From Micropterix aruncella (taxonomy: Eukaryota > Arthropoda > Insecta > Lepidoptera > Micropterigidae): a DNA stretch of 64,000 bases. The notes under the pieces are model-generated. The model was not told the origin of the DNA and made no database searches. It saw only the letters and a program-made list of their open reading frames with translations. Below are positions 1 to 11,949 of the stretch, piece by piece (position 1 is the stretch's first letter; the number at the start of each line of letters is the position of its first letter). A program made the position numbers and the translations under genes. Where the stretch lies: the NCBI GenBank assembly GCA_944548615.1, contig OX155961.1, positions 360,189-424,188 on the forward strand. Direction: 5' to 3'.

Positions 1-143
1 TTATAAAAATCATATTTAATAATATACAACATTTATTTGCATCAATTTATACATAATACAATAAACCAATCTTCAAAAATCTTTCCATACATGTCCTTTG
101 ATACTTTTATATATTCGAATTCTTATGGTCCTCAAGGGGTTAA
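1..143 (+). mobile_element. right end of piggyBac-like non-autonomous repeat (copy 1)
   Basis: This stretch matches the right halves of the elements at 8350-8918 and 44202-44761: shared phrases include 'atcaatttatac' and the terminal 'atggtcctcaaggggttaa'. It ends in TTAA, the target of piggyBac-type elements. The left part lies outside the window. The family name rests only on the TTAA ends and terminal CCC; no transposase is visible. Confidence 0.5.
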
Positions 144-1162
144 GGATCCGTAAGGTGACAGTAGCCTCTACGAAATTTCTGCAAAATTGGCCGAGTAAAG
201 ATCTTTACATAATCGTATTCCTGAAAACAGGTTTCTTAAAATAGCGATCAATCATGTTACCCCGGAGCGAGTCGTTTATCAAAGGCTGGGCTGGAAAAAT
301 AATAAAGATGTATGGGATTTACTAACGTTTCCCTTTTATGTGCGCAGTAAAGACGATATGGCTTCATATTTAACAGCACCATCATAAAATAGACGCCGAC
401 GAGGAAGATTTTAGTGTCAACGAGCCCAGCGGCAGATGTATCCAACGAGCCCCCAGACGAATAAATCTTGCTTCGGGAAAACTCACTTAATTGGTAGTAT
501 ATAGCTTATAATTTAAGGAGGAGATACATGCGGAAGTACCAACACAACACAAATGAAAACAAAAGGCATACTTAGAATTTTACTTTCCCTGCCCACCAAC
601 CAACCAGGACGGGAAGTATTGTGAATGCACTTAATTTTTTTTTTCGATATGAACATGGAAATATCTATTTTGAACCCTGACCCTGAACCCTGAGTCGATT
701 AAACCATTTCCAAATTTTAAGTCTCTCTATGTGTCTCTCTCTGTGTGTGTGTGTGTGTTTGTGTGTGTTTGGCCGTGTGTCGTCCTCCACGATAGGGCTC
801 AAACGTTAAATCCGATTGAGCTGAAATTCAGTATGCATGCATCATTTGGTCATGGCAAGAGTTGAAAATATTGTGGTTAAAATCAGTCATATATCATCCT
901 CGAAATACTAGACTTAAAATTTGGCAAACAGATTTCTCGTTGGGCCGAATCACGTTGTAAAATTTTGGTTGAAATATCTCGTATACAAGCGACGCAAATA
1001 ATATTTAAAATCCAACATATTAAAGACAATACTACATAATATTACTAGGAAAATACTACAAAAATACTACAAATATGCGACGCGCCAGTCAAATAGGCGA
1101 TTACTATAGTATACGCAGTTAGCTACCGACTTGCTTTTATTGCGCAATTTCAGATTTTATTA
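144..1162. other. no gene seen; simple repeats
   Basis: Unassigned AT-rich DNA. A (TC)n/(TG)n microsatellite runs from about 721 to 770. No coding frame with recognisable content on either strand. Confidence 0.6.
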
Positions 1163-4100
1163 TGCTGGGGCCACACTACCCAATAACGTCAATGCCCATC
1201 ATCGCGATAAATATTGCGTTAGTTATTAACGAGGTAAATTGAGTAGCCACACTTGAACGGTCAACGTCAATGCCCATTCTTGGCAATACAATTAGCGTTA
1301 TTGTTCCTTGAATTTATAGCAAGATGGACGTTGATTCTGCTACACTATATTTCATTAGTGTATTTCTTATTATAATAATATGTTTTATCATTACCGAATG
1401 AAGAAAAAAGACTGTACTACGAAGACTATTCTTTTGTTTAGTTGGGTACTACATTATCCCATAAAGGTTTCTATTTTATTTATTTTATTTTATTTTATTT
1501 CTTGAAACATACAGCGCATACAATTGACGTGTGCATAAACATAATGTAGAAAACATTACGCCGATAATCGTTTTCTACGAAAGTATTTCCGCATATTACA
1601 CATTTGAATTTCGGCATATTACACTTAAAAATTAATTGTAAAATAAACTAAGTTCATATTAAATATAAAATTAATATAGAAAACCGATGGGAGAGGTAGG
1701 GAATTGGAAGTGATTAGGAAAAAGGAGTTAGACGATGGAATGTGTATATGTATATAGATATAAAATTATAAAGATAGGTCGTATAGTGGATATATAGATA
1801 CAGATATTTTCTTTTTTTTTTTCGATGCTTATTTCAAATGGTAATAATCCCATTATTCGTCGCCAAGTATCAGTTTGTGATGCACGATTCTTGTAACTTT
1901 TGTGTCTCGGATCCCACAAACATGACTTTGTTTGCAGAATTTCGAGAAACACAATGCTTAGTGGCATAGTGGTTAGGTAGCCTGACCTTACATTGTAAGG
2001 TCCTGTATTCGATTCCCGACTGAGTCACTATTTTCCTATGGGATCAAATAAACGAAATTGCATTTTCAATTCTGTCAATCGTATGCAATAACAAGACTCA
2101 CAATTATACACATGTTACACGCACACATACATATACACACGACATAGTATGGTTGGTTATAAGAGATTGTCACATGACAATAAACCCGCCCATTGTAGAA
2201 TTCACAATAAAGAGTAGAAAAAAACATTTTGTGTAATGGTCAAAAACCATTACGGGTTTTACAAACATTAAAATAAGTAGTTACTGCCAAAATTAGATAA
2301 CAAACATAACATAACAGTAGTATAGGTTACAAGCGAATTTTATCGCATATTATGCATCACTAGCGATTAGATTGAACACGGGAGTAGAGGATCGCTAGTG
2401 AGATTATTTTTTTTTTGGCCTGAAGAACTCGCTTGGGAAGGTCGTCGTTTTGGTGCGGCGACCGGTTTCGCCTCGCGGCGACGGGCCGGTCGCCGGACTC
2501 CATTTCAATTGAGAGCGGCCTACCGTCATCTGCAAATAATTTATAAAGTCAAAGTCATCTCTTAAAATCTATAACTAGAATCAAGTGCGGCGCCGGCAAA
2601 GCATTCCAGCGTGATTTCCACATCCTATTTGGGCAAGTAGCTTATATATTCTCAATGTAGATTCTAAAGTAAACTCAATTTCTTTCTTTTAATTTGAAAT
2701 ATCAAAGTCGTGCAATATTTAGTCTTTCAGACGCACCTTGCACGATATATACGTGCTAACACGTTTTTCTAAATATATAAAGCCGTAATTTTGAGAATAA
2801 GATCAATGATAGATACCGCCAGTAAATTCTAAAAGTGTACGGCGATCTCTAGTTAAAAATGGAAGCTGTAAAATAAATAAATATAATTAATAACGCACGT
2901 TAGAAAATCCTATGGATTAAAACGTGGCAGAGTCGAGGTGGCACTGAGTTCTTCCCGAGGCGATTAATAAATCAAATAAATTAATAGAAAAAGCTAAGTC
3001 ATAAAAAAACCAAATTCTAGATAATTATAGCTGCAAGTCATCGTCAGGGCACAAGCCTGAATATGTAGTATTTCTAATTTAAATAGCAGGGAAAAACTAT
3101 AGACCAAAAGACTACCGTCATTTATGCCATTGGAAAGCGTAGGTTACCCGACACCAAAATTGCCGAATCATTGTAGGGCAAAATAGGGAAAACCAAAATG
3201 AATAATGCTCATCGAAACACGGTTAAAATGGAACAACTGTAACATACTCTCATAGAACCTCGAACGGCCTTTCGACGATCGACATATTAAATTAAATTTT
3301 CATAAATAATATAAATAGTCAAAATCATATATCTAGATTCGGGAAATGTATTCGCAACAGGTTTATTGAAAATAAACAAGAAATATATGTCGGAAAAATA
3401 TCTTTTATTTTTTTACTCATAATACTGAGGATCTATCACATTATCAGAACAGTTTCATTTTTTATTCATCATATAATTTCATTTCTATATAAATAAAATC
3501 GAGTTTAAAACCGTAAAAGGAAAGGATCGATTAAGATACATATATTAAATATTAAAATCAGTTTCAATAACATCTTAAGAAAATTCATTATAAATTCATG
3601 ATTCTTTATCAAAGAAATAAAAATACATTTATTCATGTTGCAAGTTAAATTCACGCATATTTCAGAAAGGCTCAATTTAAATTAACGTCAAAAACTGCCG
3701 TCGCGTCCGCGCCACCTGGCGGCGAAACGCGGGCATTATTAGCACAGTGCAGGATTGAGCAAATGGTAGCAATCTTTGGTAACTAACTCGCCGCGCCACC
3801 GCAAGAGGGCGTGCGAGCGAGAATAATGTATACGATTTAGTAGGAGGAGTGGCTTAGATAATAATAGTTTAATATCCATAAAGGCCGTTCATCCCATAAG
3901 GGATGGTCAACTTGCCGTAGACTGGGTCAATAAGGGATTCTAATACCCCCGTGCCTGAGATGGACTGAGCTGACTGGCGCAAAATCCCGACACAGCCTAC
4001 ATTCCCCCGCCCCAGAGAACTTTTAAGCGGCGGAAGTACTCTGGCACTTGTTCGTGGATCCGAATAAATCTTCGCTTCTTCCGGGCTGGCGCCTATTATA

Positions 4101-4467
4101 AAAATAAATCTTTTCATATCGTCCGGAAGTGTATTGCTAAATAATAATTATTGTATTCTAGAAAACTAGCTAATATATTAAAATTATTCGGGTCTCATGA
4201 CATTTGTCCACTCGATATATTATCGAAGACAAACACGTGCGATCCCGTCGCGCTCAAGGTTCCTGATGACAAACTTAGCATGGCCGCTTCAACGCATTGA
4301 TTCTCGCGTTAAATCTCTTTGATGAACCGTTACTCAACTTATCGCCTAACGTCAAACAGCAATTTTAATGCCGTTGTAAAATTATCGCGATTATTAGTGG
4401 CTATACCAAAGTTAAACGTCCATCATCGCGATAATTAGCGGCGTTTTCCGTTAGTGTGGCCCCAGCA
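1163..4467. mobile_element. TIR DNA transposon, PIF/Harbinger-like TSD, non-coding
   Basis: Perfect 16-bp terminal inverted repeats, TGCTGGGGCCACACTA at 1163 and its complement ending at 4467, are flanked by the trinucleotide TTA on both sides (1160-1162 and 4468-4470). A 3-bp TTA duplication is typical of PIF/Harbinger elements, so that superfamily is inferred. Subterminal sequence contains repeats of 'catcatcgcgataa' near both ends (about 1196 and 4422). No transposase frame is present. The interior is a composite: a tRNA-derived SINE near 1957, a GC-rich block at 2440-2530 that resembles part of the long gypsy LTR at 60.8 kb, and a second GC-rich block at 3690-3810. Confidence 0.65.
1957..2045 (+). 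mobile_element. tRNA-derived SINE head
   Basis: Contains an A-box-like sequence (tggcatagtggtt, about 1962-1974) and a B-box-like sequence (tattcgattcc, about 2006-2016) at tRNA-like spacing. The body is 'gcctgaccttacattgtaag', which also occurs in the minus-strand copy at 33.6 kb. The promoter halves are tRNA-like, but the sequence does not fold as a full tRNA gene, so I call it a SINE. Confidence 0.6.
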
Positions 4468-5276
4468 TTACAGGATTAAGTTGTACCCGCGGCTTCGTTC
4501 GAGCTGGGAATCGACTTTTCGGGTGGGGGCGGGGTCACGGGTAGAAGGGGGGGGGGGGGGGGGGGGTTTGTCTACTTGCTTACATTTTCGATTTTGTCTT
4601 TATCTCTTTCTTCTCAAGTTTCGTAAAATGGATATTTCCGTCTTCATCTCGATTTTTTTAACGCGTTCACAATACTTTCCTTTGGGCCAGTAACGTAAAA
4701 CTAAATAATTGGGTCAACCGTGTACGTTTTTGTTTCTGTTAAGTGTGAGTTGACTTTTCTGTTTTAAAGTAACCGAAGCTATAGCGCTAGCATTGGTGTG
4801 TAAAGCTAGCCATACTCTTAGATAAATGTGAAATAAAGCACAAATTACGCGACTAGGATTAAATTATATTGGTCGTAACAAAAGTGAAAGCAGCTGACAA
4901 ACTTTGCGGCAAAATGTTATAAATGTCTCTCGTGTACGATCTCATGTGAATACAACAGTGGAAATTAAGCCGACATTACACGGAAATGCTCTCCGCTCAC
5001 CTCTTCGCTAAGGAGGAAGGATTCTATGTAAATAGCCTTACTTTTACACACACAAAGAACTTATGTTAGTAAAAATATTTTGTGTGCAAGCGCCCTCCTT
5101 ATGTCATACGCTGTGTTTTTGGGACCTAATACTGTAACAACCCATATGTGTAACATATTGAACTAGCTAAACGTTTGAAGAATAAACTAAACTTTTAGTT
5201 AAGCCTGACCAAATTAAGCAGCGATAGTCTTCTGGATTGATTAATATTTCTACAACTGTTAAATATAATGAGGATT
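4468..5276. other. no gene seen; 20-nt poly-G run
   Basis: Unassigned intergenic DNA. It holds a run of about 20 G at 4547-4566 next to 'gggtgggggcgggg'. No coding frame with recognisable content. Confidence 0.5.
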
Positions 5277-5828
5277 ATACAATACAATACAATATGCCAG
5301 AGAGTATGCCAGACAGCACCTAACAGAAACCGCAACTAGAGCGGACATTCACTGTCACCATACACGCGGTAATTCCCTTTTATGCATGCCCCGAACAAGA
5401 CTGGCAAAAGTACAGAAGAGCTACTTATACCTTAGCATTAAATTCTATAATTTACTCCCTACCACTATCAAACAACTGGAGGACAAACAATTAAAAAAAA
5501 CATTGAGGAGATGCTGATAGACCACCCTTTCTATAATCTGACCGAATTCGAGGGCCATGACTTTACAAATATTGTACCAATTAGAATGATAATTATATAT
5601 GTACTTTTAGTATTTAAATGTAAGATTTAGCTTTAGTTTGATTATTTAACAATTTACTTACTACTTTGGATGTTAACATGTACAGTTTTTAGTATGTATA
5701 TATTCGATTTATTGACTATTTAAATTATTAGGCTTCTGCTTTGATTATTCAACTTTTTAACTGACTATTTTAATTATTGTGTTGGACACGACGTAAATGT
5801 AATGAAATGTAATGTAATACAATACAAT
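5277..5828 (+). mobile_element. 5'-truncated LINE with short direct repeats
   Basis: A LINE 3' end inserted in host DNA. The direct repeat atacaatacaat flanks it (about 5277-5293 and 5817-5828), with exact borders blurred by a 5-bp period. The 3' tail is TGTAA-rich (about 5796-5818). The coding part is given separately. Confidence 0.55.
5293..5517 (+). pseudogene. LINE ORF2 C-terminal fragment
   Basis: The frame is open from 5293 to the TGA at 5515-5517 with no start of its own, because the copy is 5'-truncated. It encodes about 74 residues ending in a pattern typical of the C-terminus of CR1/Jockey-group LINE reverse transcriptases: basic residues, then KFYNLLPTTIKQL, then a Lys/Arg-rich tail. 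The conserved piece is the '(F/L)YN-LP--I' motif. No catalytic residues are in the fragment. It has no function as it stands. Confidence 0.55.
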
Positions 5829-7159
5829 CAACTACTCCAGTAGATAGGCATTCCTACACTTGGATGCGTCACAAAATTAAAAGCAAAAAAATTTATTATT
5901 AAAAACATAACTATCGTGATAGTTGTCATGGCTGTAATATTATATTCAATATTACCTACATACATATAATCAAAATATACTAATGTGATTTAAGAGTCAG
6001 TGAGAATAATATATTAAAATAGAAATGCAAATTCTATGTAGAATATTCAACAAATATATATTTTATTGTCAATCCAGCAATATGCCCTAGTATTTAAAAA
6101 AATGAATAGATGTATAATAAATTATAAGAAAATTAGAATGTCAGCTATCATAATACCATTATGCTATCCAAATTCATTAATCATCAACATGGAAAATAAA
6201 CTCAGAATTTTAAACTCCCTTATACCATAAATTGGGCTTCTTACCAAATCTTTTCAAATTTGTCCTCCCCAAGGCTTTTTATTTGCTCTGGAATCTTATT
6301 ATCGAAGGACAAATTTTTCTGAATAAAACTGTATCGCACTTTGCTAAGTCGCTGTCGGTTTATGTGGAGATTGGGTTTATTCCTCGTATCGTGATGATGA
6401 AAATAACTATTCACCTTTCTGTTAGGTGTTTACGAGCGTACATAATATTTTGGTAGATGTAAGAAGAAAATACAGTCATTATTCCTGATTTTACAGTGTA
6501 TTATTATGTATTTAAATTACCTATACTTTTTATATTTTATTATTATTTTACCTTATTTATTATATTATTATATTATCTTATCATTATTATATATATTTGA
6601 GAAATTTACATATTATAATTAGTTAAACATATCTACTAAATTCATAATATAGCTTCTAACCTTTTTTTAAAAATCTACAAAATTACCTTTTTCTACAAAA
6701 ATCTTTTTCTTTAAAAATTACCCTCTTAACCACTTATGTACGTAAAAACTGTATTTTCTTCATATTACCTTCTTGCGATGTAACAATATGTCTATTGTCT
6801 AGTTTGATTACGAAAATTTATAATTGACCTTAGATTTGCATATTATGTGTTAGTATTACGTTGTAAGTAATAGTGTGTTAGTGTTAGTACGCTGAAAGTT
6901 TCTGACTATTAAAATAAAATAAAAATAAAATAAACTAAACGTGTTATTTATTTCTTTATTCAAGCTTTTATTTAGAAAATACAATACAATAAATGGCATC
7001 GTAACTACACATTCGAAATTGACTCGCTTTCTCATCGGGTAAGGCGCAAACTCTTTTAAACAAAGATCGCCTCGTGGGAAACTCTGTTATTTCATGAAAG
7101 GTTTTTCCGTCTCGATTTTCTCTTAAGTGTTGTACCTTAGGGTGGTAGCGAAATTTTTC
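5829..7159. other. no gene seen; AT-rich
   Basis: Very AT-rich unassigned DNA. The short open frames at 6232-6456 (+) and 6968-7210 (-) have no recognisable domain and look like chance. Confidence 0.6.
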
Positions 7160-7845
7160 GTACAGCTCGGGCCATAAGATCCACTGCGATTTCGGGTCGG
7201 TCCAACTCACGATTCAGCTCTTATTCAGTAGTGTAAAAGATACCCCGTGTAGGACTCTCGCGTCATAGGCCTCACGGCTGGTGGTTCGGTTTCCTTTGGG
7301 CATTGCCTTCCGACGCTACTGGACGGTTTGCGCACCGTGTGGTGACAGCCAATCAGTTGTGCACTCTGACTAATTACTGAAGGAGTCAAGAGTCTATGGA
7401 AATATATTGTTTTCTAAACAACGGGGGTAATTGATGACCGATTGACATGCCACTCTTAAAACAACCTATCGGCCACCCGATCAAAAGTGGTATGGCGGCA
7501 AAGGACGCCCAGGTCCGCTATAAATTTATATCGAAATACCGCTTTATTACAACAGGTAGAGGGAGCAGCAAGCGACTTCGGCCCCATAACTAGTCGGCAG
7601 GATGGAGGTATCCGGAAGATTAATTCCAGAAGGAGATATATCCAAAACCTGTAGCCAGGGGGCAAGGTGACCCGCTGGGTTACTTTCCTAGTGCCTCGAC
7701 GTAAGGCGTTGGACTCTGGCGGGTTAGTAGCTCTGCTGGGCGGTAGTTTTGTATCGTCCTAAAGTCGTCTACGCTCACCTAATGGGAGACAGAATGATTT
7801 TTATCGTTAAAACTTCCCGGAGTGACGGGTTCGTCCATTGTAGTC
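7160..7845 (+). mobile_element. retroposon family S, diverged copy
   Basis: Aligns by eye along its length with the copies at 27366-28031 and 47956-48684. Shared landmarks in the same order are 'ggtcggtc..actcacg', 'tggacggtttgcgcaccgtg', 'gtgcactctgacta', 'ggcaaaggacgcc', 'aaggcgttggactct' and the terminal 'gtgacgggttcg'. It is GC-richer than its surroundings and strongly diverged, so it is an old copy. No TSD is visible. Confidence 0.55.
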
Positions 7846-8349
7846 GACATCTCATAGTGTACCATAGGGTTTTTCTCGAAGCCTTTAAAAATCGTGCACT
7901 GCATATGCCAGAGCTGTCTCCAAGAAGGGCCTTAATATTTTCACGGTTTTGTGCTGAATGACTCTCGCTAAGTGGGCTATTTATTCCGAGCAGTGCAGCC
8001 TTTTCGTCCACCAGATTACGTATGCTGCTCAATCGGGGGCTGGTGAAACCATTTCCGATGTTGGAAGAACGGCACTCCTTCGGAGTCAGCGTCTGTCCTT
8101 GATCTGGATGTGCACGGCTCATCAAATAATTTCGACGTTAGCGCGTACAGTAATCTCCGATGTGCTTCCTGCAGATTTTGAGGTACTGGAGCGCGCAGCA
8201 ATTTCTAGGGTCCGTAGAAGTCGCGAGGTGGAGTACTTCTCTTTTATAGTCGACTCGGAAAGTACGAGGTTGGAGGTTGCGCTCGCGTCCTTTATTCGGT
8301 GAGCCTTAGAGTAAGGCAAGGAGGATGAAATACCGATTCCAAAGGCCTC
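7846..8349. other. unassigned GC-richer stretch with overlapping short ORFs
   Basis: About 500 bp with fewer stops than its neighbours. Open frames exist on both strands (for example 7958-8302 on plus and 7775-8125 on minus). None carries a domain I recognise. The mutual overlap suggests that composition, not selection, keeps them open. It could be an old retroelement body joined to the family S copy. Confidence 0.3.
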
Positions 8350-8918
8350 TTAACCGTTTACATATCAAAATATTTTTTTAATTTATCGAAAACAAATAAT
8401 TTATAAATTATATTTCTTCCATGTTATTGATATTAGTCTTAATAACACCAAAATAAATATATTACCTAACAATATGTATAACGTAATATTTTTAAAAAAA
8501 TATCGCAAATGACCAAAGAACTCTGTTATTTTTAATAAATAAATAAAATATTTGTGGCGATTGCAACGTCACCGAAGCGTCGGGTGCTACAAATTTCACG
8601 CGGTAAATTCGTTTTCTATCCTATTTATAATGTCAAACAACCGCGATAGTCTTCGATTTTATATTTATGGCGACTTTTTCAATTTTATTTCTTTTAGTAC
8701 GTATGATTTCTGAAAAAGAATAAGATAATCAAATGTTGGTAAAACTTGAAAGTTTCCACCCTAATGGACCACGGATACACTTATGTCTCATCAATTTATA
8801 CAAAATGAAACCAATGTTCACCAAACTTGACGTACGTGTCATTTACATCACCGTTTAATAGTCGTATGCATTATTTTTTTCATATTCTACCGCAAAGCTT
8901 ATGGTCCGCAAAGGTTAA
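8350..8918 (+). mobile_element. piggyBac-like non-autonomous element (copy 2)
   Basis: TTAA at 8350-8353 and 8915-8918 bounds a 569-bp unit alignable with 44202-44761, sharing 'ccatgttattga', 'aaataaataaaa', 'tttcttttagtac', 'catcaatttatacaaaat' and the final 'atggtcc'. It is non-coding. Relative to the 44.2-kb copy it carries extra sequence at about 8555-8685, the fold-back repeat listed next. Confidence 0.5.
8555..8685 (+). repeat. fold-back repeat F (single arm), nested
   Basis: Contains the arm 'ccgaagcgtcgggtgctaca' followed by 'tcacgcggtaaattcg' and 'ctatttataatgtcaaac'. The same string recurs at 10190-10260, 16595-16675 (other strand) and, as a complete palindrome, at 20517-20715. It interrupts the piggyBac-like element when compared with the 44.4-kb copy. 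Confidence 0.5.
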
Positions 8919-10144
8919 GGAAGGAACACATACCGAAGCGCCGAAACAATACCCCACAGAATCAAAATAACATGTATATTAATGATTCAAATATAAATTT
9001 TATACGAATAGTTAGATGAAGATCGAAAATTCCATGTGGTAAAGTTATATTTAAATCTTATGACAATATGTGGAGAAATATAGATAAAATAAAGCCAAAA
9101 TGCAGGCTTTATAATTTTTAATGACATGGTTTGCCAATTTCTTTGTAAGTTGAGCGGCCTCTAAAACATTAAAAAACCTTCCAGATTTCATTACTGTTCC
9201 AGTGATGAAAAGTGAGTGAGTGAGTGAGTGAGTGAGTTTCATTAGTGATGAAAATATAACACTGAAGAACTTGTGCCGTCTGAGAAGATTTAAATTCTTT
9301 TAAACCGTTTATCAATTTATTGTCCTTGGGGTTAAAATAGTTTACAGTGTTGTTACATGATTTAAATGGGTGAAGAAAACATTTTTTAACTTTATTACAG
9401 TTTTAACCACTTTATTGTCTTGACTTCACACAGCAAAAGCATTTTTGAACATTATTACAGATTTCATTCACTATATACAATTTAATTTCACTATATGCGA
9501 TTAATTATGTACAATTCACTACATACAATTCCAAATTCTTTGACAATTCAAAGAATTTGGAAATTCAACGAAATGAGACATTAAACACATTGTATTTTCT
9601 GCCTCATCTACCTCTCCCTCTATATTTAAAAGTTATGTAATTTGTAATATTTCAGCAATTCTTATCCTACGAAATGATGCTTTATGGGTTTACAAAGTGC
9701 TGACCGCTAACCCTCCTTTCTGGTCGTCAAAATAAGTAGTTTCTCGTCCTCGTCTGATGGAACACATCAAAGCTGTTGAAAACGTTTAGCGAGAAAAATC
9801 GACGATAGGCGAAGACTTATTGGATAGCGGAAGTAACCACTGGATGCACTTTCAAAATCCCATTGTGCTATCCAAAGAACAGTTTTACTTTCCCCGCATG
9901 ATCCGGGAAGCCATTGAAATAAAAAGAATGCCTAACGTCAATAGAGACGACGGTTACAAGCTCTCTATTACGTGGAACCCATTTCTTAAAATATTTTAAA
10001 TACCCATCGCCTAGCGCAAGGACAGAATACAGTGCATGTCGTGTGTACGACGGTTTTTTAAAATTCACGCTCGCTGACCCCGCCGCCCCACCACCGTATT
10101 TTGTGAAGTAACAACAGTAGTTTGCCGCTTACTCGCAAAAAACG
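8919..10144. other. no gene seen; (GAGT)n microsatellite
   Basis: Unassigned. A (GAGT)n tetranucleotide tract lies at about 9212-9236. The remainder is AT-rich with no supportable gene. Confidence 0.5.
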
Positions 10145-10262
10145 GATGACGATTGACAGTACTTTAGTCTACCGTGGACAATGGCGGCTGCAACTTCGCC
10201 GAAACATCGGGTGCTACAAACTTCCCGCGACAAATTCGTTTTATCCTATTTATAGTATATCA
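10145..10262 (+). repeat. fold-back repeat F (single arm)
   Basis: Carries 'ggctgcaacttcgccgaaac' and 'tcgggtgctacaaacttc' followed by the common tail 'cgttttatcctatttata'. This is one arm of the palindrome seen whole at 20517-20690. Confidence 0.5.
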
Positions 10263-10934
10263 CTAACGGCGTTAAATATAAACATAAACTAAAAAGAAGA
10301 TACTAGGAGATAAGAAAAGATAAATTAATTATGTGAATCATTACATGAAAAGCTCACCTATAGCAAAGAGAATGATTAAAAAGATATTAAATTAGCCAAC
10401 TAATCTTATTACCCGAACTTAATTAAAGCGGCTTCAAATAAGGTAAAGTAGTCTCGGCATATTATTAATCAGGTAATAAATAGGAAAAAAAGAATAATTT
10501 ATAATGAAATGCCTTTGAAAAATGATAGAAAATCAATAACAATGCTCTAGAATGTATAAAGCATTTAATAACTTGTCGAAAATTAAACCTGTAGAATTGA
10601 CGTCGAACCATCCAACAGCGCGATTTATCACAAATTTTCATACTGTCACATTACAAAAAGTATACTAGTATCTCTCAAAAATAAACAATCATCCGGCCTG
10701 GACAAGAATTTTCAAAGAGCATAAACATAATTTAGCAACTCGTCTAGTCTACTTTTTCCAAAGGAATATTTCCTGAGCTTTTCCATATTTTCCTTTCTCG
10801 AGCTTTTCCATATCCCATATTTCGAATATTTCCATATTTTATTACAGCTAGTAGGAGCTAGAATTACACCACCGTTTGAATAAACCAATAATAGCGTGGA
10901 AATTACCGTCCAGCTGCAAATATAAGTATTTTGT
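10263..10934. other. no gene seen
   Basis: Unassigned AT-rich DNA. Short direct repeats of 'gagcttttccatat' lie around 10775-10840. Confidence 0.5.
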
Positions 10935-11475
10935 AACCGACTTCAAAAAAAAGGAGGAGGTTATCAATTCGGTTGAATATTTTTTTTATGTTTGTTACCT
11001 CAGAACTCTGCCATTTACGAACCGATTTAAAAATATCTTTTTTTATTTGCAAGAATATACTTGCAGATTGGTCCCATTTTTATCAAAATCCTGTTCTGAT
11101 GATGGGATCCATGAGGAATTGAGGGAACTCCTCAAATATTATCATATGAAGTTGAAAATTTACATGTGGATTCAATTATGATGAGAATGAATTTATTTTT
11201 ATGGAAAGCATGACCTGATTCTACACTCTGGGTTGGCTCCCGACGAAGGAACTCCTCAACAGTCAAAAGATCAGACACGAAATTTTGTATACTCATTCAG
11301 TTATGATAGCCCGTTCTAAGTTCAACCATGACATGGCTGTTGCACCCAGAGTTGGCTCCAGACGAGGGGACTCCTCAACGGTCAACCGCAAAGACACGAA
11401 ATTTCGTATAAGCATTCAATTATGATAGCCCTTTTTAAGTATCACAATGACATGACTGCTGCACTTAAAAAAATA
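10935..11475 (+). repeat. composite interspersed repeat C (copy 1)
   Basis: Starts with AACCGACTTC plus a poly-A and 'ggaggaggtta', runs through 'attgagggaactcctcaaat', then two ~130-bp tandem units ('ctgggttggctcccgacga', 'gactcctcaacggtcaac', 'acgaaattttgtatac', 'attcagttatgatagcc', 'catgacatggctg') and ends in 'ctgcacttaaaa'. The same structure recurs inverted at 14338-14880, 26377-26999 and 63766-64000. Non-coding, class unknown. The A-rich end and lack of long TIRs fit a non-autonomous retroposon. Confidence 0.6.
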
Positions 11476-11949
11476 TTTTGGAAATTGCTAATAAACCACA
11501 TTGAATGGATTTCATTATTTTTTTTGCCAACTGATTCTTTAACTAAGCTAACATACCCAAAAAAGTACAAATTACCCCATTTTTTTTATTTACGAGCCCC
11601 AGAATTTCTTTTCTTTTAAATTTTTATTTATATGCTATGTTCCAAATAAAATTGCCTAGCTCAAAAAAAAATGCTTTAAAAACCTGTCCATTTAATCAGC
11701 TGTCCAAAAAGTATTAGTCAGTATTTAATGACATGTGGTTCTTAAAAAAAATATACGATTTTTTTTATTTTTTTATATACATCTTGCTTAACGTGAGCCC
11801 CTAGGTTTCGCATGCAGGTTCGAATCCGCTTTCACACTTCTGTTTCTGTCACTCTTGAAGTGAAAGTTGCCCTCATATTTTACGTCGCGTAATATTCACC
11901 CTGGAAAATTCTCAATCTTATTGACTGAAGTCACAGTTTTTTGACAGTT
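11476..11949. other. no gene seen
   Basis: AT-rich unassigned DNA with several poly-T tracts. Nothing supportable. Confidence 0.5.

Noticed and set aside
1957..2045. tRNA gene
   Set aside because: A- and B-box-like motifs exist, but the acceptor and other stems do not form and a second related copy has the same degenerate body; a SINE is the better call.
7958..8302. 114-codon plus frame and overlapping minus frames
   Set aside because: No domain; opposing frames overlap, so base composition explains the openness.
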